In this document: positions 27,061-38,707 of the stretch, piece after piece
Position numbering within the stretch: the stretch's first letter is position 1
Layout: every line of letters starts with the position of its first letter
Assembly: GCA_020086605.1 (NCBI GenBank)
Contig: JACBWW010000038.1
Location: forward strand, 5,726,782 to 5,790,781
Source of the DNA: Lanius collurio
Lineage: Eukaryota; Chordata; Aves; Passeriformes; Laniidae
DNA: 64,000 nucleotides
Direction: 5' to 3'
Position numbers and translations under genes: made by a program
The notes under the pieces: model-generated
Database searches by the model: none
What the model was told of the DNA's origin: nothing
Seen by the model: the letters and a program-made list of their open reading frames with translations, nothing else

Positions 27061-30000
27061 TTCAAAAATCCAGTACAATGTTTCTGTCCTGCCAGAAACT
27101 GTAATCTCTCTAAGCACCTCAGGTGAACAGAATCACACCTGAGACCAAGCTGGCCTCACTTTTTAACTTGCTATAGGAGAGATGGATTGAAATTAACAAG
27201 TTGAGCTCCCTAACATCTGCTCAGCAAATGCTCCCATAAATCAAGATGCAGAATATAGTGTATTTGCCACACCCTGAATAGCAATAGTCATGCAAGATGA
27301 AGAGTGGAGTGAAATCCTGGATTGCTGAAGTCCATGGCAAGTCTCCCATTTAATTTCAGGCAGGCCAGGGTTTTAATGCAGATTGTTACCATATGGGAGA
27401 TTTTAAGACCAACTGACAAAAGCAATTAAAAGCAGAAAAGAATTAACTGTTTTAATAGCTACGTTAATTAACTGCATTCATATTACCAAAACCCAACACA
27501 CAGAATTAATGTATCTCCCAACAACACCTATGATGACTCTCTGGAAAGTACCTGTTTTCACTCAGAAAAACTGAAATTCCTCTAATCAAGAAATATTCTC
27601 CCCCAAGCAAGTAGATTTTCCATATCAGCTTGACTTTTCAGCACAGAAAGATGCTATTTTTAATGTTAACATAGTTAATTTAAATACTCTAACTTACTCA
27701 TGGCTTAGACCTTCTCTCCTTTTTTAATTTTAATTCTATTGGAAAAGATTCTGTTCAAATAGCAAGGACAAAAATTGGGAGCTGTTCTTGAGATAATACA
27801 GTGGTCTCCTAAATTCAAACCAAACATCAGTTAATGCAATAAGCCTAGAGGTAATACTACAAGTCTATGCTCAGCAACATAGCATGGCTGCTGGGGTTTT
27901 TTTTCCTTAACTCCTTACAAATAATTTAATAAAGGCATTGCCTCCAGACAGTTATTCTTAAATTCATCCAACACTGAGATGAATTACTGTAACTCATGCT
28001 TCTCTCAGTATGATTGTTTCAGATGGCCTGTGTATTTAGGAAGATTAATATACACTGGTCACATTATTAAAATTCTTCTGTTATCCTAAGGGAGAATCAA
28101 AACACCTTTTTCTCCTATAGGCAGCATCTTCATGCTGCAGATGTAAGGTTAACAGTTCAGTGAGCTGCTAAGAATGAACTGACTTGGGCGAAGTGTCTCT
28201 CACCATGCTGCCCAGCAGTCCAAGGCACAAATTTGAGATATGCTTGTTTATTTTGAAACTTATGATTGGGTCTGTTTCTATTCTCTTACTGGCTCCATCT
28301 AATTTTCTCACAAAGTGAGTAAAGGGACTTTTAAGCTGCTGGCCACAAAATCCATTTGACATCTCAAAGACAAGTCTTTCTTCCTAATGCAGATCACCCA
28401 TGGTGACTCTAGAATTCCAGCTTCGGTAAAATATCTCATGTCCAGCTTGGCTCTGAAGCAAAGGCAGATCCTAAAAGATGATTAATAAAAATGCTTTTTT
28501 AGCCACTGCTGATAAGATTCTGGCTACATAAAAAGAGGCAGGAACCACCTTGATTATACCACACCACAGAGATACTTGTAGCATCAGCACTCAGCCATTT
28601 ATCCTGACAGTCCTGGCACCAGCTGCTCCAAGAGGGATGTTGATCAACTTCTACATTAAAAGCCTTCTCTTAGCTCTTTAATGCCAAGGAGACACCACAG
28701 TACTGCTGTGCCTCTAAACTGTGGGTAAATGTTAGTTTAGCATTTCCTGCAGGCTCCTGCTTTACATTCTTTTACCCCAAAACTATTTATAGCAGAACTT
28801 CAGCACACAGTGACTTAGAAAAAAACCTACATTCCTAAGCCCAGCCCAGTGCTCAACAGCACAAAACTTTTAAGACAACACCTAATAATTTGATGGGAAC
28901 GTCAACTGATACATAGCAGCATCATTAGTGCTCTCTACTGGATAAACACATAATTACTCCAAAACTAACAGCACATCAGGGATCTCAGTAACTGAGTGGA
29001 GTAAAACTACTCACATGTAAATGATAATGCTTGGAATATATTTATAAAATCTTATGCCACTCAAAGGAAGTAAAAACTTTACATAAGGATGCAACAAAGG
29101 ACGTATATAAGTCCTTGAAAACAAAACACAGCTGAAGTTGCAACTCTGAAGTAGGACAATTAAAGAAAAAGATTGTACAATCAGGCAAGACTGTCCAAGA
29201 ATACTTGAGTCAGGGCAGTTTTAATCAGAAATATTCCTTCCAGTTGTTCACATACTACATGCATATGCACATATTAATTTACAGCTAACAACTGTGAAAT
29301 TCAATTTCAGAAATTCCTCTGCCGTCAAAAGCAGTTCTGTATTTGGAAGTCACAAAACAATTTGCTTCATCACTGTTCATACCCTGCTAATACACGGCAA
29401 GCTTCTACTTGGCAATCAGACTAAGTGGTGCCTCTTAGTTTACTGACTCCCACATGAACAAAACCAACTCAAGGTTTCTGTTATCCCTCACCATCATCAC
29501 CAGTGTCCGTGGCTCCATCTGAATGAAGACAGCTGTAATTTGCTATTCCGTCCAGCCAACACAGAACCACCAAGCCCCACCATCAGCAGAACGGTTGTGC
29601 TGCCCTGGAGTTCAACATTATTCAGAGCCAAACATAAAATGCCTAACTTGGCACTGAATCATTAATGGTTTGAGCACCTGCAACCACAAATCTTTGCGTA
29701 AAAATGAGCAGTGATTGGCCTTTGTGAGAACCTCTAAATAATGCACTTTCCTAAAAATACCTGAAGCAAAGCTACCCCTAAACTACCCCCTTCTAACAGT
29801 GGCCATAAAGATTTCTTAGCCGGTGTCCTTGCAAGTGCTGAAGACATTTTACAGTAACTGGCACTTGCCTGAATTTTTAAATGCAGAATTCAGCCATTAA
29901 AGAATGTCACTTCTTGTTACATAGATGTAATAGTTAACTACTAAGTTTTTTAATTGCAATTTTGTTACCCTATGTTTGATACATTTGGGAATTATGTTTA

Positions 30001-33000
30001 TCAATAGTAGCACTTGGAAACTAACCAAGAAAGAAACAGTGTTACATGCAGCCTGTACTAGCATGAATGCAGTGCACGAAATACATCTGTGTCCTGGAGA
30101 CTTTAGCATCAGTCAACAAGGGACACGAATGAGGAGGGGGAGAGTGGATGTGAAGAGGAAAAACACCACAACACTGCTGAAATCATAGAAGGAAACATTT
30201 TGTAAGTATGATTTCCACCAAATTTGTTTAGGCAAGAGCAAGATAAAAGGAAGTTCCCAGGTGGATGAGGCAAAATGGGTTAAAACCACCATTAAACACA
30301 GAGCTGCTGAGAAAACTCACCAAATGACAATTTTCCCTAATTTGTGATACCGCAGTTTCTCTTAGCCAGGCAGACTCCTTGGTTGCATCCCTTCAGTTTT
30401 TCATGAGTCACTTAAAATAGGAGGGGAGTGAAGAGAATAGTTTTGCTGGGACCTAGTGATCTGAAGGATAACATGCATCCTAATAAAATGTTTGGGGTTA
30501 GGGACAAGGCTATCTACAACCTAAAATAATACATTTATCACATCAAATTAGACTAATTACACACACCCACACCTCTTCATGCAAGAAGTTGTGCATGATC
30601 CTTTAAAAAAGTGGGGAGAATACACAAGGCAGAAAATGATTTGGAAAAAAATTAAACAGCTGTTTCCAAAGGAGATTAAGTTCAAAAGACAAACTCCAAA
30701 ATACTTAGTTTTGTGTAAAAAAAAAAATTGCGTAAATAAGATCCAGAGGGATAGGCTGGGCATATAGTTCAAATAATAAAAACACAAATAGGTCAGAATT
30801 ACCTTGACCAAGCGACTGCTATATTTTTTCCCATGTTTTTTCTTATAGTATATGTGACATGTGAAGCTGGTATGGTTTTGCTTAAACAAAGCAAACTCTT
30901 TTTGGTCCCAAAAAGAGTAGGAAATCCACAGCTTTGCATACCCACACACTCTGAAGTTCTTCCTTACATTTCTTTCCAGCTTCTCCTTCTCCTGTTTAAA
31001 AACCCTCTGGTTGTTTTCCTTTCATCAAATCCTCTCCGAAGCTGAGCATTCATGTCTATTTCCCAGAAGATGAGTTGGGGAATGTGAGCTGCTACTCTGT
31101 AGTTCATCCTGGTCTTTCCCACTCAGCAAGTCCTTAGCACCAAAGGGGACCAAATAAGCTGAAGATGAGCTGACTTGAGCTCAAAAGCAGTCTTGTAAAA
31201 TAAGGAGTCAAAACCTTGCTTGCTTGAAGTGCTTCCTGACTTGTGGCTCACCCTGTGCATTCACAACAGGAGAAACATTGACCACAATGCACAAACTCCA
31301 CAGTGGATTTGCTCCCAAGCAAACGAGAAGTTGCAAGAATATTCTGCTTCTTGATACCCCCAATAAAAGGAAATGGTCATCATCTGTGACTACACTTAAG
31401 CCTGTGATGTGCGAACAGAGGGTGCATTTCAGGACTAGTGGATTTTTGTCTTTCCATCCATCGACCGTAACACACCCTATGGGACCAGCACTACTGTTGT
31501 AGGCTGCTATGCAACCTCACACTGACACTGCCTTGGATCCCGCTCCAGGAACAGATTCTTCTTCTGCAGAAATGTTTGTAACTGCTTTTAAAAAATGATC
31601 ATCCTTACACGTCTTCTTCCACATCAAATCCCCAAACGCAAAACAGAGCAGACCGATCCAAATGATGAAATCACCCACCTAGTTCTTTGTTTATACCGCA
31701 GCCAATTCTCTTCCCCAAGGAATTGTGCATAGCTGCTGTTTTCATGGTCTCAGCAGTCAGAAACACCTCTTGCAGACCTGGGATGCTTAAAGCACAGCAC
31801 ACAACCAGCAGCTCCTACTGGAGCCAAATCACTTATTTAAAAAAAAAAAAAATTAAGATCTCTATTATGTTAAAGCTTGATCTATCCTTTCCCTTGGCAG
31901 TTAGCAGATTCAAGTTACTTAAAGCAAAATCGAAACAGCTCAGGTCAAGAATTCTTCAATTAGCCTGAATAGGAGTTGGATGAAGGGGAGGTTCCCACGA
32001 TTTTCTCCTCATAGGCAGTACCAGACTTAATCCAGAGACCACATAAAGGCAGCTGTTTCTAATGCCAGAGGGAGCTGTGGGCAGCCAACTCAAGGAGACT
32101 CAACTTCAAACTACATATTCTAAGGGCAGCCCAAACCTTTCCCTTCCCTCTCACACAGTACACCACCCAGCAGTAATTCACAGATTATTAACGGGCCTGT
32201 TAATTGTTTGAGTTTCCTAGGTATTCATGCAGTCAAGAAAAACAACCAAACCCAAAAGCCTTCTTTCAACTTTTAGTTTGGGGAAACTTGAGGAAAAATA
32301 CAGAAAAGTTGAAAACAGCTTTTGAGAATCATGTATTTATTTACCAGTGGCCTGAATGTTACTGTGCCGTAACTTCCATGTTCATTGAGAAAGGCTGCAT
32401 TTTAACCAACTATGACATCCTTTATTATTTCAACAAGTTGAAGTCATTTCATCTTCTTTGAAGATTTAAGTATCACCAATTGAGAAGACAACTCAAATGA
32501 AACATCGTCATATCACTGCATTGTAACCACACAGGAAATCCAGCCACTTCATTCTCCAGATACAGCTGGACCATCAAGAATTCTCAAATGACTTATTTTC
32601 CATGTTTTTGTCCGAGATCCTTCAAGCTGAGATTTACAGATAAAATATACAATTAAAAAAACCCCCAAACCACCAATGTTGTATTTTACTAGAACATCTA
32701 TCTTTCCTCTCAAGTCAAACACATGAAAACTTACATACTTTTAGACACCTTTTGCGGCATCTAAAATATATATGTTTTGACTTCTTTATGCAGCCCAACA
32801 CATGTACAGTTATTTTGCCCCATCAATTTTTAAAAATTGGTATGAAATACTATTAAAAATTTATGCCAGTCTACAAGATTTAAGAACAGGCATACTGCAA
32901 AAATGGTTTCAACTGTAGTTCAGTAAAACAAACACCAGGAAAGATACAGCAAGAAAATTAATAACTTTCTTCTAAGAAGCTGAGTGCTAAATATCGCAAT

Positions 33001-33393
33001 TCTTTAGAGAACAGTTCAGAAGGGGTGAGTCAGTTGAAAAATGGTACTAACCTTTAAAGCCAAGTACTAACACATCCCTGTGTTTGGCAAGGGATATGCC
33101 CTCCCCTCCAAACTGGAATGGCTTTGCATTTCTGCAAACCACTTAAGGCTGACACCTCTTGTTTTGTCATTTAATGCACACTGTAGGAAAACAAACAGCA
33201 AAACAGTTCACAGCCCTTGGACCAAATTTTATAAGAACTCTGAATAAAAAGAGATCCAAAACAGAGTCATGCAGCATAAAGTTAAAGACAACAGTCTATA
33301 TTCACAGAGTAAAAGAAACTGCAATTATAAACTGGTCAGTTTTGATACCTATTCCCACTAAGTTAAAACTCTTTCCAAGACTATACCCTAGAG
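27061..33393. other. Intergenic, nothing recognised
   Basis: AT-rich unique sequence without coding frames that resemble any family. Possible conserved non-coding elements cannot be judged from one sequence. Confidence 0.6.
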
Positions 33394-33678
33394 AAGTGGT
33401 CTCCAAAGTGAGGTGCATGCATGCCAAGACAATCCACTTGGGTGCAAGAAGAAAGTATATTTTGTAGAATTAACAAACAAAATTTTAAATAATTTAAAAA
33501 TAGTCTTTATTTCACTTCTCTCATACTTTTTCAATTTCTACTCTTGTGTATATACATAATATGTTAGTATAGTAGTACACATATAATTTATAAATTAATA
33601 AATACACATATACTGAGTGCACACGTAAGAGCTTTTAGTGATACGGGTGTGCAATCAGAAGAAGTTTGGAGACCACTG
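33394..33678. mobile_element. Short non-autonomous hAT-type DNA transposon
   Basis: The left end AAGTGGTCTCCAAAGT and the inverted right end (reverse complement CAGTGGTCTCCAAACT) match at 14 of 16 positions, starting with the hAT-like CAGTGG. The flanks CCCTAGAG (33386-33393) and GCCTCGAG (33679-33686) agree at 6 of 8 bases, the 8-bp target duplication expected for hAT. The 285-bp interior is AT-rich and non-coding. The subfamily is not determined. Confidence 0.8.
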
Positions 33679-33686
33679 GCCTCGAG

Positions 33687-36600
33687 GATGCTGTATGATA
33701 CTACAGCTGCTTGCACAATCACATATCCTGTTGTTGAATTCATTTTTTAATATCAACCTGAAATACTCTCCTCAGCAGCATATTTTCAATATGCCTACTG
33801 AGGTGTTTTTCCTTCAAAATATAAATGTATATAATGATACAAGAGAAACTTTTGAAAGAATCAGGCTCAGATAACACAAGTCATTGTTGACAAAGTATCC
33901 TTTAGTGGAAATACACTAAAGTTACAGCAGTGAAATTAAAACACGTGCAACTTTTAAATCAGATCAGAGCCATCCTGTCCTTTCTGCATTTATCTCATTT
34001 CAGCTCCACAGCAGCTCTTCTTCACTATCCCTCCTTCCCACACCAACATTATGAGGAAACACCCCCCCATCCACCGTTGTTTCTTTTGACATGTCTATTA
34101 AAGCTCTTTTACACCTGATTCCTAAAAATATTAACTGCACTAGAAATAAAAAAAAGGGAACAAGAAATGTATATCCTGAACCCACATTCCTATCAAGAAT
34201 CCTGCAGATTTAGAAGAGGACTTTCTGTTTTAAATAAGGAGGGAACACACTGTATTTAAAAACGTTCATCTGTGCTTCACTCTGGGTAGTTTTGGTTGTT
34301 GTGCCTTTGATCTGGATACTTTAATTCAAGCAAAAGCAGATTCCCAGTGAATTGGGGGATGTGTGTATGCACTTTAACACAAAAGCTTCTGTGGTAAGGC
34401 AGTGCCACACTACACCCCACAGCTGGAACACTGAGCACAGCCAGAGCTCGTGTCGGACATGACCCAGACAGCACCACACAGTTCTGGTTCTCTGTCACAT
34501 TTGACACCACACCTTTGTGATTTAAGAATGTATTACTCATAGCTCTGAATTCAGATTTAGGTAGACTTATGATCACTGGCTGCAGGGAACATGAAAGCTT
34601 TGAAGATTGTCTATTCTGATCTCATTTACATCATAGATTATTTGCTCACCCTTTGAAAACGTCCAGTGATTGCCATTTGATTACAGCCTACTGAAGATAC
34701 CAAGTGCTACAGCTCTTTACATCTCATTGTAGGATGTAAGGGAAATCAGCCTTGTGTTAGAAACTGAGTACATTTCTTCGGATCACAACTCCTCCTAGCT
34801 TCCACTTGCCATAGTTTGGTAATTTTTATGCCTCATTCCCCTAGGGAGACCAACACCACCCAAAACCGAGCAGTTAACCTTTGTTGTTATGTCACAGTTT
34901 AGTATTCCCTTTTTTACCCTTGAATGTTTGAGCCTTAAAACCAAAACTGGCTATGTGGCAAGACAGGAAACCCAACAAAAGAGCAAAATCTAGGAAGGGA
35001 CTAGAAGGGACCTCTGGTATATCAAGTCTAGTTGCCTCCAATTCAGACACCACTTTGCATTTAATTTCTTTCATAGACATACTTGGCTCTTCCTTCAAAG
35101 CAAGGCTCTGCCCAGAAGGCTGTTCCAGAATTAGGAACTTTGTTTCTAATCTAAATTTTATTTACAGAAAACTTATACCCACTTTTGTTCCAACACTCTC
35201 AGCTCCCAGATCTTCTGCCCTTTGCCTGTCACTTGTACAAAAAAAGTGTTCTGACTCCATGAACAAACTTACTGCTACAGATTTAAAAAAAAAAAAAAAA
35301 TATAATTAGGCTCACCCATGAAATTAAATTTCCAAGGCATAGAGAAGATAAAATACTTAGCTTTCCAGAGTATGGAACAAAGAAAAAAACTGGAAAAAAA
35401 AGCTAGCCAGAGCGTGATTTTTTTTTTAGTTATCCAAAGAAGCCTCTTCTCTCCTTATCCTGGGCTCATAGACATTGTAATCACTTGTTACATGGGAGAC
35501 GTTCAGAGCAATCCACTGTGATGCTCCACATGAAGAAACTGTACAAAATTAACTGCACAGAAGAAAGTTAGTACAACTCCAGTGACCATTAAAACAAAGA
35601 CCAAATCACAGTCTGTCTTGGTAGAAGCAAATACTATTTTAAAAGACATACCACCCTTGAGTTTGGTACAACTGTGTCTCTTTCATGAAAACATACAACA
35701 AAACCCCCTAAGTTTCAGAAACAGTCTCATGTATTTTGTATCTTTCTATTGATTAAACTTAGAAAATAAATTAAGAATTGAGCCAATAAGGTAAATAAAT
35801 AAACCATCCAGCATTCATTCACAAGCAACAGAAATCAAAGTACCATATGTACATTTTTCTCTCATGTCCAGAAGATAGAGGCATGCAACACCACTACTCT
35901 AAACTATAAAAAAGGTGCACATTTCAGAGCATGAAATAGTTCTCCACTTCCACTAGGTTCACTGAAGCCTTCCAAGTTGGGTATCTATGACTCACCAGCT
36001 GAGGACAGCTGTCAAATCAGCAAGCAGACTTGCACAAAGGTATCCTGAATTTTAAAATCTACTTGTAAAACCCCAAGCAACTGCATTGACAGAAGTCAAC
36101 AAGGTGAAAGAAAGAAGTTATTTTCAGTTTCTGTCATCCATAATTTTGCACCTAAGCAGATTCAACCTGATTGGCATTATTCTCATGTAAATTTTCCATA
36201 TTTAACATCTAATTTAGAACAGGCAAACAAGGGTGTGGACAGCCTTCTAAGAGCTCATGAAATAAATATAGTACAACAGGTATACAAAAGACATACTGAA
36301 TGTTATATTTAGGCAGGCTGCATAATTTGTATTTTCACTGTGAGAACATAAAAACAAAACTGACCTTTACCAAATCATGATTTCATTTGGAGTAAGACCA
36401 CTTGCCCCTGCTTCTACTTGCTAGTAGCTTAAAATGAACAGTAAATTGCTAGAGACACAAAATACTCCCAATGGTAACGCAGAGAGTAGACAACTTTTTA
36501 GTGTGTCCTCAATCTGGGAGAGAAAAGCCAAATTAATCTGTCTTATAAAACATTTTCAAACCAGAGCAGACTGGCAGAGAAGCCTAAAAGGAAATAAAAA

Positions 36601-38383
36601 AACCCTTCTCAGACTGAAAGTTACAGAATTTCAAAGCAAAGTGAGCTTTCTAAAAAAACCCTCATCCAAGTACAATGAAATGAGAACGTTCCTCATGCTG
36701 GTCTCAAAACATTCCATGTTTCTGTGGCTGAACCCCTGGTTCACAGACCTACAGCTGAGATAGCAATGAAAAGAGTAGGCCAAAGCCAAGGTATCACAAA
36801 CTGTCACAAGAAAGCTTGGAAAGTATTAAAAAAACTAAAACCAAAAAAATCCCCAAGAAACAAAGTCATTTGTGATTTTCATTAAAGTGAGCTTCTCTAG
36901 CTTTCTTGAGTATAACAATCTGAAACTACAGTAGAGTAAATAGCATAGTTTTAGTGATAATACAAAAATAGCTTGCAAGCTAAGTTACCTTTCAGACTAA
37001 ACTCCATATATTTAGAATCATATGAACAAGACCTCATTCTCTCAACTTACCTTATGCTTTTTAAAAGCATTTTCTAAGAAATTTTCTTATTTTTATGCTA
37101 AAACCTGTCAGGTCCACATGCTTTTTAAGGACACACTTTGTCACCTAATAGAATACAAAAACACAGCAAAAACAGTGCAGAATTTTGTAAAAATACTTTA
37201 AATAAACCTACACTTCTCTCTAAGATTACTCAAGAATTAATCACTGGGTTCAACAGTTTAAGTCCTCTACTTCTGTTATCCTCATTGCACATCAAAACCA
37301 AAGTTGCTATTTCTGCCAAGACTCAAAGGAGTGGATCCTCAACCTCTGCTGGCCTAATGAGCAAGCAAACACTGCCCCTTTGGAAGAATCATTTTGGGCT
37401 TCTGCAGCCAAAAAAAAAAAAAAAATCCTGAACTCACCAGAAAGTTCACACTACCAGTAAAAAACCCGAAGTCAAAACTTCAGAAGATTCTTATAAGCAA
37501 AGATCCTCAGCAAAGATCAATACAGGCAGCTTTTCTGTGACTTCACAAATATAGCTCCATTTTTATGACCAATTTTTTTCTCAGCAGTACAGGCCATGAA
37601 AGTTATAGATCACTAGGTATGTATATTTTTTAAGCAAAAAATAAAGGGCAACTTACTGAATTTCAAGCTAACAGATTTTTACTTTTGGAAAGCTAAAAGA
37701 TTTCTATTAATGTCTTGATTTCTAACACTGACAAAAAATAATTTACTACTAAGACATTTTTCTCATTTTCTGCAGCCTCAGAGAGTTTAAGTTACAGTAC
37801 TGCAAGGCACATACAGAATCTCTTCCTTTCCAATACTCAGCAGACATATTCCCTGAAATAATTTAAAAATCCTCAAAACAATTAGAAATGCTACAAAGTT
37901 AACAATTTCTATTTAAAAACATTGCTCCTACACAACATGCACTGTTTTGGATAACAAGTTAGCAAATATCTATAAATTTTTTCATTTCATTTACACTGGA
38001 AATAGATGGAATAATTTTTAACCTGGAAAGTACTGTATCATGTCACATTAAGTTATTGCCTTCATTACAAATTGCATCATCTCTGAAAATCCACAAAGCA
38101 CTGGATTTGAAAATAAGCAGTGGGTGAGAGACTACAGACACAGTTTAACTCATGTGAAAATGGGTTTCCACATAAAGCAATACCACCAGAGTAAAAAATG
38201 AACTTTCTTCATTCAGTGGGTGAGGACAAGAGAAACTGATGTAAGTGCAGTTGTTCAGTTTGATGCAATGTCATTAGCATCTACCTTAAAAAAAAATCTT
38301 AATTTTCTGTCTTTTGGGCAAGCATATCTTACTATGAAAGCAACTGAACTTTTAAGAGGTAGGTTTTTTCCATTATGCGCTTA
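33687..38383. other. Intergenic or distal USP38 3' flank
   Basis: Apart from the CR1 fragment near 35.1 kb and a 16-A tract at 37410-37425, nothing is recognised. A long USP38 3' UTR could extend into the part nearest 38.4 kb. Confidence 0.55.
34985..35235 (-). mobile_element. Diverged CR1 LINE fragment
   Basis: GAAGGGACCTCTGGTATATC is followed ~120 nt later by CCAGAAGGCTGTTCCAGAAT and TTTCTAATCTAAATTTTATT. These resemble the reverse complement of the 3' part of older CR1 subfamilies in correct order and spacing. It is more diverged than the copy in USP38 intron 1. Confidence 0.65.
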
Positions 38384-38545
38384 TTTATTTCAAATAAAAC
38401 ATAATCAAAGAAACACCAATATTTGCTTTTGGACAAGAATCAAGTCTCAAAGCTTGGTACAATATCTGACAGAGTTCAGTATTTTATTTGTCCTCAGCAG
38501 TACTGGGCTGCTTTGGAACCAGTGTATTCCAAGTTGTCTTCATAG
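38384..38545 (-). promoter_or_regulatory. USP38 proximal 3' UTR with two AATAAA signals
   Basis: On the minus strand AATAAA occurs at 38483-38488, 58 nt after the stop, and again at 38384-38389. Either could end a short transcript. Mammalian USP38 mRNAs have longer 3' UTRs, so distal sites further down are possible. The true end cannot be decided from sequence. Confidence 0.45.
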
Positions 38546-38707
38546 TCAAAAGACCAATCTACCGACGGTACTGAACCCACCCCCTCCTCCTCCACCTGTG
38601 GGCCCACAACTTCCTGGGGGATCGTTGTCATCAAATCCATTGGGTCGGAAAGAGCAAGAGGCTGAGGCAGCTTGAAGTGCTTGTGTTCGAGCACTAAGCT
38701 CTTGCTC
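38546..38707 (-). CDS. USP38: USP38 exon 10 (C-terminal tail and stop)
   Basis: This exon has 53 codons and a TGA stop at 38546-38548. It encodes EQELSARTQALQAASAS, then FRPNGFDDNDPPGS, a run of seven glycines and the end FSTVGRLVF. The acceptor is TTTCAG|GAG at the end of a 3415-bp intron. The tail is outside the USP fold and almost identical to the mammalian one, so it is probably under selection although it looks like low-complexity sequence. Confidence 0.96.
   Translation of the reverse strand, partial: EQELSARTQALQAASASCSFRPNGFDDNDPPGSCGPTGGGGGGGFSTVGRLVF

Noticed and set aside
30557..30949. 130-codon minus-strand frame rich in Phe, Leu and Tyr
   Set aside because: The hydrophobic composition comes from the T-rich strand. 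It has no signal-peptide or receptor motif pattern and no exon context.
38220..38675. 151-codon plus-strand frame with a poly-proline segment
   Set aside because: It is antisense to USP38 exon 10. The prolines mirror the glycine codons.
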